Shown piece by piece: positions 36,701-47,781 of a DNA stretch of 64,000 bases; position 1 is the stretch's first letter; each line of letters starts with the position of its first letter. A program made the translations under genes and the position numbers. Origin of the DNA: Parasponia andersonii (Eukaryota > Streptophyta > Magnoliopsida > Rosales > Cannabaceae); contig JXTB01000105.1 in assembly GCA_002914805.1 (NCBI GenBank), forward strand, positions 819,993-883,992, read 5' to 3'. Below the pieces are notes generated by a model. The model was not told the origin of the DNA and made no database searches. It saw only the letters and a program-made list of their open reading frames with translations.

Positions 36701-39100
36701 GTCACATTCTGCACCAATTGTACAGTGGGAAAGGATTGTGGTTTCACGAATGCTACCTCAGAAGATATGTCAGCTTTTAGCAGATCTACTTATACCCTTC
36801 AGGGCTTGGCAGATTGTGTAGCATGCTCTGGAAATGGTCCAGAGGTAAGTGCTCCTGTTCTAAAATTTTTTCCTTTTTCCTTTTTCCAATCTCTAAAGAG
36901 TGATGCTAGGGACATTCATAATGGACACGCATAATTTACACACAAAAAGCACACACAATAATGTGGCATACTTTTCATTCACCCATATTTTTCCAAAGTG
37001 GGACCAAACCATATATATGATTGGTAAAATATATGCGAATATCTGACTTTTGTGTGTCTCAATCATTACTCATCTCTAAATAGTTGGTTTTTTTTTTTTT
37101 GGTGACAGTATGCTTCCTTTTCTCGTCCTCTTCTTTAGTTTCTTTTTCTTCAAAAGCATTTTAAAATCTTCTAGAGAATATCTCATCTTGAATTTGTGGG
37201 TGGTAATTTTCTTTATTTATGGATGCTTATCCTAATTTACTTTTTTCCCTTTAAGTAGTTAGAATTTGTTTATCCTCTACTAGTTTAATTTTGCACCTTC
37301 TACATCTTTGACTTTTACTTGGTTTTCTCCAGCTGAGATTCACCTTTATACCAACCTTCGAGACTCCAAATTGAAACATCAATGCCTTTTAGTTCATTCA
37401 ATTAAAATTGATTTGCGTTGGAATGTGAAGTGGGATTCATATCCTAGCTAGTGTTGACATGGTTTGCCAATTTCAATTTCTTAGTATTGGTTAACCAGAG
37501 GGCTGATTTTAAATTTGAGATTTTTCTGGAATCCTAAAGTTCTGATTAAAACTCGAACAATTTTTAGTCAAATTTCTGTCAGAAAAGCGATAGTTTTTGA
37601 TGCCGTACTAGAAACATGGAGAAGATAGGAGAGTGGAGAAGATAGGAGAGTGAAAGGGAAAGAAGAGAGGATATAACCATGGTAAGGGGAAAAAAAACCA
37701 GTCTTTATTTTTATAAATTCAAAGCTTCCTAGTCTAATTAAATTCTGCAGTCTAAAACTAATGAAAAAACCTAAAAGTTAACTAAGCTACCCTGAATAAG
37801 TAATAACAGAAACTGAATAAAGAAATCTTATTGGCTCTTCTTTGACCGTGTCTACGATTGAGTGAATGCTTATGTTAGAATATGTGTTAACCGAACCCCA
37901 CTGAAGGTACCTTAACTTACCATACAGTGTATACTTAATGATGTCCGTGCACCATATTGCCTCCTTGATCGGTGTATAAAGTATTGGATGTTAAAGTCTG
38001 CTGTTACAGTTGTAGCCGCAGAGATTACAACCGTTTCACAAAAATGAAATTCACTGGTTTTCTATTCTTGTAGGCTATGTTGTTTTCATTCTCAAGTTGT
38101 AAGTAGTGTTTTAGCATGTCTTTGAGACTCTTGTATTTCTCAGGTGTTGAAGCTTCGGAGGAATGCTATTGTTTTGCTAGCTTTCTTGGCCTCCTCTGGG
38201 AAATCCGGATTTGATATTCTTATCACTCACAAAGTATCTGGAGATACAAACTTTCTTATGCTAATTCTGCAACTATTAGTGTCAGAAATTGAAGTAGAAG
38301 CAAGTACTAGTCCCGAGTCCTCGGATATATTCAGAGAGAGGTAATTCTAATGTACAATTGGCATATTCTTTATTCTGTAGCAATTAGTTTTTAGCTTACA
38401 TTGGATATTTCTTCCAGTCTCTGTCATTAGATGTTTTTATGTTGAGGTATTGGTTTAACTTATGAAGTTAGAACATTGGTGCTTATCTTATTTTTGAGTT
38501 ATTGGTTTAACTCGTTTGATTCCATGTACACTATAATGTGTAAATGAAGTTAGAACTGAATTTTTGCTTACGAACTGGTTTTTGTAGGCTTAGAATACTT
38601 TATCCATTTAGATTAGTAGAGGCCACTAGGTCTGGCCTTCGTATTTTTTTAGGTTGAAACTTGAGAATCCCCTTGTAAACTCTTCCCATATATATTGTTT
38701 CATGCTTATTTATTTATATATTTGTTAATTTTCCCCAATATGCTTACTTCTGTGTACATATAGACATTTTTATTTTCAAAAAACATGCTCTTCTACTTGA
38801 TGCTTGTGTTTTACGGTGTCATACTTCTTCTGCAGGACGTTGCTAATGCGGGAGGCTCTAATACTTCTTAATAGGCTTGTGTCCAATCCTGTATGTTCTA
38901 CCACTGCCTTGCAATTATTGACGAAGAACAGAGATATGGCTAGCTTGACTATTGATATTGCAAACAGGTTATCACGTAAAGATCAATCAAGTAGCCGGTT
39001 TGCTGGCTTGGCAAGGATAATGAGGGAATCTGAAATTGTCGACTTAGCTCGAGTTTTTAAGAAAAGGGTTTTCTCATATATGGGGGATCACATGGTATAG
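27708..39100 (+). CDS. SUV2: SUV2-like (plant ATRIP), ATR checkpoint partner, 12 exons
   Basis: Exons: 27708-28041, 28234-28272, 28740-28858, 30365-30468, 30553-30899, 31886-31954, 32226-32308, 35912-36262, 36355-36461, 36687-36844, 38144-38340, 38836-39100. All are GT-AG and phases agree if the N at 27801 is ignored, giving about 723 residues. SUV2/ATRIP recruits the kinase ATR to RPA-coated single-strand DNA in the nucleus. The acidic N-terminus (EEGFEEWDAEFLDQLIQVEE) may contact RPA. A Pro/Ser-rich stretch with an SQ site follows, then a coiled coil across exons 1-3 (LDKELEIERLKRELGRVSKQ and LSDLEQECSELRKKRDKK). Next come helical, HEAT-like segments (AHLEALLEPLLDLCTLEN; ALILLNRLVSNP) to the C-terminus. 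The ATG at 27708 was chosen because the upstream in-frame codon at 27690 is GTG. Exon 8 was placed at CTCAG/GGATAATG because it restores frame as ERDNV. Confidence 0.85.
27801..27801. other. Isolated N that breaks SUV2 exon 1 frame
   Basis: Before the N the frame reads LALSSSSST. After it, the frame that joins correctly to exon 2 reads QSFFPPQQCREPPPPPP. These agree only if the N counts as zero bases or as a multiple of three. Confidence 0.85.
31838..31876 (+). repeat. CT-rich microsatellite before SUV2 exon 6
   Basis: Two CT runs split by TTGTC lead into the acceptor TTGCAG at 31885. They form an unusually long polypyrimidine tract. Confidence 0.85.
32309..35911. other. Large intron 7 of the SUV2-like gene (3.6 kb)
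   Basis: Holds poly-T runs (33150, 33390, 34590-34612) and no recognisable element with intact ends. A GGGGTGCTACTTTTACCCCT phrase near 32650 resembles a decayed element end. A missed short exon cannot be excluded, but none is needed to keep frame. Confidence 0.5.
36893..37083. mobile_element. MITE-like insertion in SUV2 intron 10
   Basis: Begins TCTAAAGAGTGATGCTAGGG and ends ATTACTCATCTCTAAATAG, so the ends are imperfect inverted repeats (TAAAGAGTGATG against TAGAGATGAGTAATG). AGTGATGCTAGGGAC-type ends recur in short elements of many eudicots. The length is about 190 bp with no ORF. Confidence 0.4.
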
Positions 39101-39624
39101 GAAATGGTGTGCTTTGATTAATCAAAACCTTTGTGAAGTTTTTGTCAGTGATTTAGTCATGTTAAGTTAGCCATAGAACCCAAAGATTAGAGCTGAGAAT
39201 CTTGTTATTTGGAAGGTTAGCTCTAGTTGTAAAATTTTGATGGGCTGCTAAGAAGCGTCGTTGAGCTGTAAATTTTGACAGGCCACAAAAGTTTGGTCTT
39301 TATGCCATATATATGGAGATCAATTTCCTAATTGATATTCCGTATTTCTTTTACTGTTTCAATGGCATTAATTGTGTTGGACAGAACATTTCACATAGAC
39401 AATGGGTCAAATTTGTCAAATCCAATAATATATAATGTGTCAAGTTTGACGGTACCACACCACGAGGGTAGGTGCAGTTTGGTTTAGTTTCTCCTAATCA
39501 CTTCAAACCTAATGGTGTGAGAATATGCCTAATATAATTGTACACAGTATGGCATAAAAGCAAACTTTAAGCGAGAAAATGAAAGTAACAACAACCTTTT
39601 TCAAAAGACAAGTTTAAGGGCTAA
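39101..39624. other. SUV2 3' flank
   Basis: Probable 3' UTR followed by intergenic DNA; no other gene. An ATATAATGTGTCAAGTTTG phrase lies near 39430. Confidence 0.5.
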
Positions 39625-39955
39625 TGCTATTTTTATACCTAATATTTTGATATTTTGTTCTATTAATACTTTTGTTCTGATTATTATCAATATTGATATT
39701 TAGATTTGAAATCTATTATAAATTTATATTTAGATTAGTTAATTTACTAATATGATTTAATAAATTTATTGGATTGATTTTTATAGTTTATTTTCATTTT
39801 TTTTAAATGATAATTTAGTAAATTAACTATTTTATATTAATGTCAGTTATAAATTTATAACAGATTTTAAATTTAAAAATCAATATTGATAATAATTAAA
39901 ATATAAAGTATAATTTAAATAAAGTATCAAAATATAAGATATAAAATGATAATAT
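39625..39955. repeat. Palindromic foldback repeat, copy 3 of 3
   Basis: The two halves fold back over about 150 bases each. The left has CCTAATATTTTGATATTTTG and GATTATTATCAATATTGAT, then TCTATTATAAATTTATA and AGTTAATTTACTAA. The reverse complement of the right half gives the same order (CTTATATTTTGATACTTT, AATTATTATCAATATTGAT, TCTGTTATAAATTTATA, AGTTAATTTACTAA). This is the best-preserved copy of the family. Confidence 0.75.
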
Positions 39956-40154
39956 CTTTTTTAAGTTTAAAAGTGCATTCTTATATGTTACCTTGTGTTG
40001 AGTACGAGTGTTTGTCAAAGATTGGCGCCTAAGATTCCACTCTCTTTCCTCTTAAGATCTTGGCCTATTTTCTACAGGTAAGAACTGTATGGTGTTTTTA
40101 ATTCTTCCTTTATTTTATTGGTTTTCAGAAGATATATATAACGGGATTTGAACT

Positions 40155-40189
<35 letters not shown>

Positions 40190-40663
40190 TTAAGTATTTT
40201 TATATTTTTTACTTATGTATAGGTAATTGTTTTTAGTTTTTGGTTTATCTAACGATTACAATGATATACATGAAAAGACTTATTTTATGAATAATATTTC
40301 TCTTTCCTAAACTTTATTATGTAAAAATGTGCATTATAAATTTTAATCAGCCAAAACGATACATAAATAAACAAAAAAAAAATTCTATGGATTGGTGCCA
40401 TGTATACATATAAGTGAAGTTTCAATGATTATTATAATATTTATTCATTGGTGATTATTTTTGTTTTAGTCGAGCGGACGAAGATCAAACTATTCTAATT
40501 AATTGGATAGTTAGCTAATAAAATTTATAGTAATTAATTAGAATCTTATTCAATACATTCTTTGATTGTAACGTGTTGGTGACCTGATAAACATTGACAT
40601 TTTAAAATATATATATATTTATTTATTTAAATGGAATATTAATTACGATTCATTCCCATATTC
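39956..40663. other. Intergenic with (AT)n microsatellite
   Basis: No gene is seen. (AT)n occupies 40157-40187. A second short ATATATATA lies near 40612. Confidence 0.6.
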
Positions 40664-41780
40664 TGAAGAAAGGACGCTAGAGAGCCATTTCAGGGATCTT
40701 CTTAAGAGAAGCTTGGTCCAAGTTGTGGGTGATAGGATATACAGTAGTGATGGAAGAATTATACATTGTTGAGTGCGTGAGGTTTTGAGGGAAATTGTTC
40801 TCCTTAAATCGAAGGATCAAAATTTTGCTGCAGCAACAACCAATGAAGAGGATAAAAGTTTGCCAGTATCAGTGTTTAAAGGAACAAAAGTTGATGCATA
40901 TGAAGACAATGAGTTGCATAGATTTCGTTCCTTGCACTTCTTTGATGATGTTTTTTTGACCATCGGTTAAGGCTTTTGAAGGTTATGGATTGCAATGGTG
41001 CAGGTTTGAGCACATTCCCATAGAACAACACCAAACTCCGCAATTGGACATGCCTATGCTTGAGAAATACCCGTATAAGATGAATTCCACGCTCTATTGG
41101 GAAGCTTCGAAAACTTGAAACATTGGACCACAAGAATTCTCTTGTTCAAGAACTGCCAACTGAGATTGTACGACTTCAATGTTTAGGTTGTGTCATAGTC
41201 TTATCATTCTGTTGATAGTTCGTCTACCTTGAGGATTCATGGTTTTAAGCCTTTAGAAGGAATAGAAACTCCGTCCTCCTTGAGAAAACTCTGTTGCATT
41301 GAGGCAAAGCAAGGTTAGTTCTGATTCACTGGTATCCATAGGAAGGCTAACAAATTTAGACTATATATGGGAGGACGCTTGGAGGTGTTACCACATTGGC
41401 TAGATAACCTTTCAAGCTTAGTAAAACTAAGTTTCGAGTTTAGTAAGTTGAAGGAAGATCCTCTTGAATCTATACATGCTTTGCCCAGTTTGGTATCACT
41501 CTCATTTTGCAATCAAGCTTATGACAAGGAGGCACTGTGCTTCAAAGCTAGGGGTTTTCCCAATGCTTAGATTTTTCAAAGTAGCCCAAGCGGACAGGTT
41601 GGGCAAGGTGAAGGTGAAAAAGGGAGCAATGCCTCGTCTTGAAGACCTATGATTGGAAGTTCTGCAAATTACTGAAGGAAATGCCATTGGGAGTTGAACG
41701 CCTAACCCATCTCAAACGTCTTAGTTTAATCCATATGGCTGAAGATGAGAAATACTTCAAAGTAGAGCACACTGCATTTT
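40664..41780 (+). pseudogene. Broken RPM1-like NLR fragment (end of NB-ARC to LRR)
   Basis: The + strand reads RTLESHFRDLLKRSLVQVVG then DRIYSSDGRIIHC and a stop, aligning to RTLEEVGDGYFNELLNRSLI and DRIYSTSGRITHC of the intact NLR at 43666-46479. Later pieces match its LRR in several frames: VLREIVLLKSKDQN, GGRLEVLPHWLDNLSSLVKL, DPLESIHALPSLVSL, DKEALCFKARGF and KVKVKKGAMPRLEDL. Stops and frameshifts are scattered throughout. The CC, P-loop and most of the NB-ARC are absent. It lies in opposite orientation to the intact gene about 2 kb away, so it is an inverted, truncated duplicate. Confidence 0.85.
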
Positions 41781-43665
41781 TTTTTTCTTAGTGTAGCATA
41801 GGGATTGATTGGCTATATTATCTAAAGTAATGTTTGCAAAGAAAGGTGGCCTACTAATCCCTCATTAAGGTAATTATTTTATTGGCAATGTTCCTTAATT
41901 TGACTGTTTTTCCTTTGCACATTTTTATTTTTTGGGATGAAATGAGAGAGGAAGGACAGCATTCTTTTCTTTACTGTACAATGACCATTTTATTACTTTG
42001 AGTGGGCATGTCTCACCAAAAATCTTTCTAATAAAATAACCATTATAACATAAAAAATCCATCCACTAAACATTTACGTGTGTTCTCTCTACCTTAATTT
42101 TCCTAGCTTTCTTGAATTTAGCTTCAGGAATTAACGCAAATTAACATATACAGGTGCTAAAGATGTGAAATAGGTGTGGATCAAATTAAAGTGTAGATCA
42201 AGCCAGCCAGAGCAAGTAGAGTTTCTCCTATCCGTTCCTCCATTATGACTCCAATGGCAATAGCAATTATCAACTGTTTTCAAAGAGGTTAGTTAAGATT
42301 GATATCTGTAAAGTTACAGTAAGATTGATATCTGTAAAGTTACAGTCAACTAACTCCATGTTCTTACATATTAGAGTACTAAGCTGATGACACAAAACTG
42401 TAATGGTAATTTCTTTCTTTGGGTGATGAATACTTTCTATAATGAACAAGATAGTAACTTTATTATATTGGTTATGCTTGGAGCACAATATCTCGTCTTG
42501 GCTCAAGGAAATTCAACTTATCCATTTGGTTTTAAACGACGTTAACAGAAACTCCAGTACCGATTAGAGTTTGCGCCCCAATATCTGTCGTTTTTCTCTG
42601 ACTTTTGTCCCAAACAGCTTTTCTAGTCTTAAAGCCTTGTGTGTACTGATCAGTATACTGATTTGAGCTGCTCATGAGCTTTGTTTATTATGCTCTACTA
42701 AAGGTTATAAAACATACTAAAATGAGAGCACAAGAAGTTGGAAGGTAATGTATAAGTTTAGTGTCTCACTATCAGCCGAGCCGTAGAACTGGGAAAACAT
42801 TGTTATACTAACTAGTCTGATAAATTCTTGCCGGATAGAAAAGAGCCTCTTTAATTTTAATTTCTTGCGTTAAATTAATACAAATAATATTAATCAGATC
42901 TAATGGTTAATTGCAGCGTGTACACAAGGTATTAACAGCTAGCTAGGACACTCTGCATGTAACCCAGTTCTGTTTCTTTATGAGATCCTTATAATAAGAA
43001 TCTATTTTTTGTTTCTTTTTTTCCATTCTTTTTGTAAAATGAATGAGTACGAAAGCAGCTAATTAAACTTTGGTTTAAAAGCTGAATCTGAGAAACTGTT
43101 CACTAATAAATAGTACTCGTCACTGTTTTTCAGTCTTTTCTTTGCTTATGAACCTAGATACGGTCATTTTAATTAAGAGCAGAGCAGAAGCAATATTCAC
43201 CTGTTTGGTCATGTTTTCTTCTTCTTTATTACTCTCATATAACAAGTGCTATTTTGCTACTAGATTTTTGGAAAATACATATATTATTTTCTGACCACAA
43301 ATTAGTCAGACAATTTCCAAAGTGCTTCAGGTCCTGGTGGATTTTCTAATTGTATTTTCCAAGTTAATTTCCAAGTTGATTGTGTCTACGAGATCAGCAG
43401 TAGACACAATCCAACACTCCATGCCTAATTAAATAAAACGAACGCTTTCATTATAAATTGTACTCTTAAAATTTAAAGAAGTATCCCCATGACTGTGATT
43501 ATACAAATTACAAAACAGAAACAGAAGAAGAAGGATATTGAACGTGCGAAGAAAAAAAGAATGAAACTTACTAATGTCCATAAAACTGTAGCGTTAAAAA
43601 AGTGCAAGGGATGAACCGATGGAGACGCAGATTCTCAGCCTTTCTTCTCACACAACTTAATGTGT
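41781..43665. other. Spacer between NLR pseudogene and NLR gene
   Basis: About 1.9 kb. It contains a perfect 26-bp tandem duplication (42294-42345, unit starting TAAGATTGATATCTG). No coding frame or element ends were recognised. The right part would be the 3' UTR and downstream region of the minus-strand NLR. Confidence 0.55.
42294..42345. repeat. 26-bp perfect tandem duplication
   Basis: Two identical copies at 42294-42319 and 42320-42345. Confidence 0.9.
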
Positions 43666-46479
43666 CTAAAGAAAATGTCCACTAAATCCCTCTTCATTAG
43701 TTCTTTGGCCAACAAAAACAGATGGAATGTGCTTTACTCTTAAGTAGTTCTTATCTTGGCTTCCTCTATTAATAGTCCTTGTTAATTCGTCAGCCATATT
43801 AACTAAACCAAGACGTTTGAGATTGCTTAAGCGTTCAACTCCTGGTGGTATTTCTTTCAATGATTTGCAGTCTTCCAACCACAAGTATTCAAGACGAGGC
43901 ATTGCTCCCTCTTCCACTTTCACCTTGCTCAACCTGTCCCCTTGAATAACACTGAAATGGTTGAGCATTTGGAAACCCCCGGCTTTGAAACATAATGCCT
44001 CTCCATCATAAGCTCCATTGTAAAAGATGAGTAATAACAGGTTGGGCAAAGCTTGTAAAGATTCGAGTGGATCTACCTGCAACCTACTAAACTTAAAAAC
44101 TAATTTTACCAAGTGTGTAAGGTTATGTAGCCAATGTGGAAACGTCTCCAAGCGTCCTCTCATATGTAGTCGCTGAAGGAATTGGGGAGGTGAGGATGAT
44201 AGAAACTGAATATTAAGGATTTCATTTTCATCCCTTGAATCCAGACTTAATGAACGAAGGTACTTCAACTTGTCAATGGATGAGCACAGTGTATGTCCAT
44301 GTTCCCCTGCAAGTTGTAGAATGCCTAACATCGTTAGTTGTGTTAGCCTTCCTATGGAAGTGAGTAGATTGGCGGCACCACCTGGATTCGCCTCAATGTG
44401 GCAGAGTTTTCTCAAGGATGATAGTGCTTCAATTCCTTCTAATGCCTTAAAACCATGGATTCTCCCAGTAGATAATCGACTGTTGTTACGATAAACTATG
44501 ACATGTCGCAAACAATGAATTTTTGTAATCTCAACAGGCAGTTCTTCAACAGAAGTATTTTTCAGGTCCAGTGTCTCAAGATTTCGAAGCTTGCCAATAG
44601 AGCATGGAATGGTTCTTATACTGGTGTTTCTCAAGGATAGATATCGCAGATGGTATAGTTTGGTGATATCCTTTGGAAATGTTCTCAAAGGTGCATTGCT
44701 GCAGTCCATCACCTTGAGAAGCCTTACCCCACTGTCCAAAAATGAGGACAAAAAGTTGTTCAATTCACCATCTTCTTCCCCAAAAAAGAGCACAGAACGC
44801 AGTCGACAGAGATTGTTGTTTCCATATACATCAATTTTTGTTCCTTTATGCACTGATAGTCGTCGAACTCTCTCTGGCAACCTTTCGATCTTATCATTAG
44901 TTATAGCTGAAATGTTCTGATCCTGCGATTTAAGAAGAATAAGTTCCCTCAAAAAATCATGAACTCGACAATGTGTAATTCTTCCTGAAGTACTATATAT
45001 CCTGTCACCAGCAGCTTGGATCAAGCTTCTGTTAAGAAGCTCATTGAAATAGCCGTCTCCCACTTCTTCTAGCGTCCTTCCTTCTGTTTCTTGCGTGAAA
45101 CCTTCCGCGATCCATAAACGAATCAGCATCTTACGCCTTATCAAGTAATCCTCAGGGAATATGCTCAGATACATGAAACAATGTTTCAGGTTGTAAGGCA
45201 AGTCATTGAAGCCAAGTAAAAGTATCTCTTGCATACCTTTTAGTTTCTTGTTTCCTTCTAACTCTGCACCCAGACAACGGTTAACAATTTCCCATTCATC
45301 TATTTTAGTGATGTCTTTAGTAGCCAACATGCCACCTATGGCAACAATTGCAAGGGGCAATCCCTCACATCTTTTCAAGATGTTTCGACAAATCTTCTCC
45401 AGATGAGTAGGACATCGGTCCCTCGGAAAAGTTTTCGCACAAAAAAGACTCCAAGATTCTTCTAAAGTTAAAGGCCTTAAGGGGAAGATCATACCTCCAA
45501 GATCTTTGGTATAGAAAGATGCCACTTCAGATATACGAGTTGCGATCATTAGTCGGCTACCGGTGTTGTCATTAGGAAATGCCATTCTTACTGCATCCCA
45601 TGCGTCCACACTCCATACATCATCCAAGACAAGCAAATATCTTTTCCCTCGAAGAAAATCAATCATTATCCTCTTGAGGGTATAATTGTCCGCCGAGTTT
45701 GCCCCTTGAGGAAGTGGTTGTCTTATCTGATCGAACAACTGTTGAATAATCTGCCTTAGAATGTCATCTATCTTGAACGACTGGGAAACAGTGACCCAAG
45801 CATGGTGTTGAAAATGTTTCTTCACTTCAAAGTCCTCGTAAACTCTACTCATCAGGGTGGTTTTACCCAACCCTCCCATCCCGACCACCGCAACAGCTCG
45901 GAGTTCAGAGACGTCCTCCACAAGCCAACTGATAATATTTCTTCTAGGCATGTCAATGCCCACCAATTGAGATTCATGTAGCAAGCGTGCATCGCTTCGA
46001 AGCTCGACGTACCTAGTCTTATTTCCGGCAGAATTATTAGAATGACTCGAGCCAATGTCCATCATATTCAATTTGTAGCCGTATCTTTGATGCCCCTCAG
46101 AAATGCTGGTTACTCTAGCTTTGATACTCTGCAACTCGGAAGCAATCTGATGTCGGGCTTTCAAGCTCTTGATTGCACGAGCCATCTTATAAACGTAACC
46201 GTAGAATCCACGCCAGTGGTGGCGATGTTCAAAGCGAAACAAGAATTCGTCGAGTGTGTCTTCGGTGTCGTAAGCGACATCTCTTACTTGCTTAACCCAC
46301 ACTTTGATTTCTTCATCCTCATCTTCCAAAGCATCAGCAGCTCGCAAGAAGGCTCTCATACGCTCTAACTCATCTTTGACATAAACAACTTCGTCTCGGA
46401 TCCCGCTTAGGAGTTTCACCTCTCCATCCAATAAGGGAGAAAGCTTCTGCAACAGAAAACTCACCACACTCTCTGCCAT
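43666..46479 (-). CDS. CC-NB-ARC-LRR disease resistance protein, RPM1-like, intact
   Basis: A single-exon immune receptor of 937 residues from the ATG at 46479 (MAESVVSFLLQKL, the usual start of this class; an in-frame ATG at 46536 would add 19 atypical residues). The coiled-coil domain has an EDVID-type motif EDTLDE at about 73-78. NB-ARC: P-loop GMGGLGKTT (200-208), RNBS-A HHAWVTVSQSF (225-235), kinase 2 LLVLDDVW (282-289), RNBS-B GSRLMIATR (307-315), GLPLA (373-377), RNBS-D CFMYLSIFPED (434-444), and VHD in the MHD position (506-508). LRRs run from about residue 540 to 920. Such proteins sense pathogen effectors in the cytosol or at membranes and switch by nucleotide exchange. All key nucleotide-binding residues are present. 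No integrated extra domain was seen. Confidence 0.92.
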   Translation of the reverse strand: MAESVVSFLLQKLSPLLDGEVKLLSGIRDEVVYVKDELERMRAFLRAADALEDEDEEIKVWVKQVRDVAYDTEDTLDEFLFRFEHRHHWRGFYGYVYKMARAIKSLKARHQIASELQSIKARVTSISEGHQRYGYKLNMMDIGSSHSNNSAGNKTRYVELRSDARLLHESQLVGIDMPRRNIISWLVEDVSELRAVAVVGMGGLGKTTLMSRVYEDFEVKKHFQHHAWVTVSQSFKIDDILRQIIQQLFDQIRQPLPQGANSADNYTLKRIMIDFLRGKRYLLVLDDVWSVDAWDAVRMAFPNDNTGSRLMIATRISEVASFYTKDLGGMIFPLRPLTLEESWSLFCAKTFPRDRCPTHLEKICRNILKRCEGLPLAIVAIGGMLATKDITKIDEWEIVNRCLGAELEGNKKLKGMQEILLLGFNDLPYNLKHCFMYLSIFPEDYLIRRKMLIRLWIAEGFTQETEGRTLEEVGDGYFNELLNRSLIQAAGDRIYSTSGRITHCRVHDFLRELILLKSQDQNISAITNDKIERLPERVRRLSVHKGTKIDVYGNNNLCRLRSVLFFGEEDGELNNFLSSFLDSGVRLLKVMDCSNAPLRTFPKDITKLYHLRYLSLRNTSIRTIPCSIGKLRNLETLDLKNTSVEELPVEITKIHCLRHVIVYRNNSRLSTGRIHGFKALEGIEALSSLRKLCHIEANPGGAANLLTSIGRLTQLTMLGILQLAGEHGHTLCSSIDKLKYLRSLSLDSRDENEILNIQFLSSSPPQFLQRLHMRGRLETFPHWLHNLTHLVKLVFKFSRLQVDPLESLQALPNLLLLIFYNGAYDGEALCFKAGGFQMLNHFSVIQGDRLSKVKVEEGAMPRLEYLWLEDCKSLKEIPPGVERLSNLKRLGLVNMADELTRTINRGSQDKNYLRVKHIPSVFVGQRTNEEGFSGHFL

Positions 46480-46934
46480 GATTTGTGGTTTATTGTCTGT
46501 CTTTCGAACCTGAAGCTCGTTCGTCCTTGTGCCCAACTAAAACTTCTATATTTGCTTGGTCAACGGAATAAAAGTCGTTGATGATTAATTACTAACAGAA
46601 AGATCAAACTAAATATTCATATTCGATTAAGTTGTTATGGGAGTTTTCATTTTCTGTAATGATGTTGACAGAGATTAAAAAACAAATAAAGAAAAAAAAA
46701 ATCAAAAATCGTATTAAAAGTATCTCAAATACTTCCTTTAAAGTTAAATTTCTTCTCTATAAGTCTACGAACTAAAATCAAAGGAAGGTTATACACAAGA
46801 CTACAACTGTATACACATTCTTGTGTACTTACTTGCGCACAAGCGGGCTTGTTACTGCTATGTGGATTGGCCCAGAGGGTGAGAACACCCTTCGAAAAGT
46901 ATCGATGAGACTTTGATGGATGACACGAGAGTAT
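46480..46934. other. Promoter region of the intact NLR, up to the copia element
   Basis: Only about 455 bases separate the NLR start codon from the LTR of the copia element at 46935. The segment contains an A-rich stretch near 46675-46705. The NLR promoter is therefore short or includes retrotransposon LTR sequence. Confidence 0.5.
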
Positions 46935-47402
46935 TGTTGGGTATCGGAAGCATAACTATTCTAAATACTTGTATTTAATATTAAGATAATATTAAATATA
47001 AACTACAAACTAATTATTGAAATTAACAAAAATCAGAAAATGCGCAGAAAATACTAAATACAAAAATAAAGGAGAACACAAAATTTAGCGAGGTTCGTCA
47101 AATTACCTACGTTCTCAGGGTGTGTGTTGCTGACCATTTCACTGACTTCAAAAATAAGAAATACAAAATCTGGACTATAATGCAAAAACCCAGAAACAAA
47201 TGGGAAGAAGAGTAAAAACAAAACTATGGAAGTCCTTAGAAATAAAGGTCTTCACCAACAGGGAAACTAATTTTGACATGATTAAAAATCAATTGCAGAA
47301 GACTTTATTTATAGCCAATTGTAGACCCCAAATATTCATACACAACCGATGTGGGACAAAGTACAAAACAATTACAAAAGCTAATAAGCCTAAATTCTAA
47401 CA
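46935..47402 (-). repeat. 3' LTR of the copia element
   Basis: 468 bp, beginning TGTTGGGTATCGGAAGC and ending ATTCTAACA on the + strand. It aligns end to end with 51515-51976 with small indels. Confidence 0.9.
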
Positions 47403-47420
47403 ATCTTCACCTTGGTGAGT
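47403..47420 (-). other. Polypurine tract region of the copia element
   Basis: On the minus strand ACTCACCAAGGTGAAGAT precedes the LTR start TGTTAG. AAGGTGGAGAT-like tracts in this position are typical of plant copia elements. Confidence 0.65.
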
Positions 47421-47781
47421 TAGCAGGTCCCACTCAAATTTTCCCAATTCCCGTATCCTTTATCCATTACAGCAACGCAACTTTATGCGCCAAAAGATGC
47501 CATCAAACTTGTATGATGTTGATCAAGCCCAAACAATGATTATACTTGATCGATGTCACCACCTTGGTCATTATATCCGCAGGATTCTCAGCAGTCCCAA
47601 TCTTCTGAAGCAGTATCTTTCCTTCATCAATAATCTCTCGCACAAAGTGATGTCGGACATCAATATGTTTTGTACGTATATGGTATATTAGATTTTTTGC
47701 TAAGTGAACAGCATTCTGACTATCAGAATAAATACAGACATGCTCCTGAACAACTCCTAACTCTTCCAGTAATCCTTGTAA

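Noticed and set aside
44270-46368. Several + strand frames inside the NLR
   Set aside because: Shadows of the intact minus-strand NLR.
43666-46479. Integrated decoy domain in the NLR
   Set aside because: The protein runs CC, NB-ARC, LRR to its end with no extra domain, and VHD in place of MHD is common in this class, so it is not a sign of autoactivity.
46500-46536. Longer NLR start at 46536
   Set aside because: The 19 extra residues (polar, no family match) precede MAESVVSFLL, which is the usual start in this NLR class.
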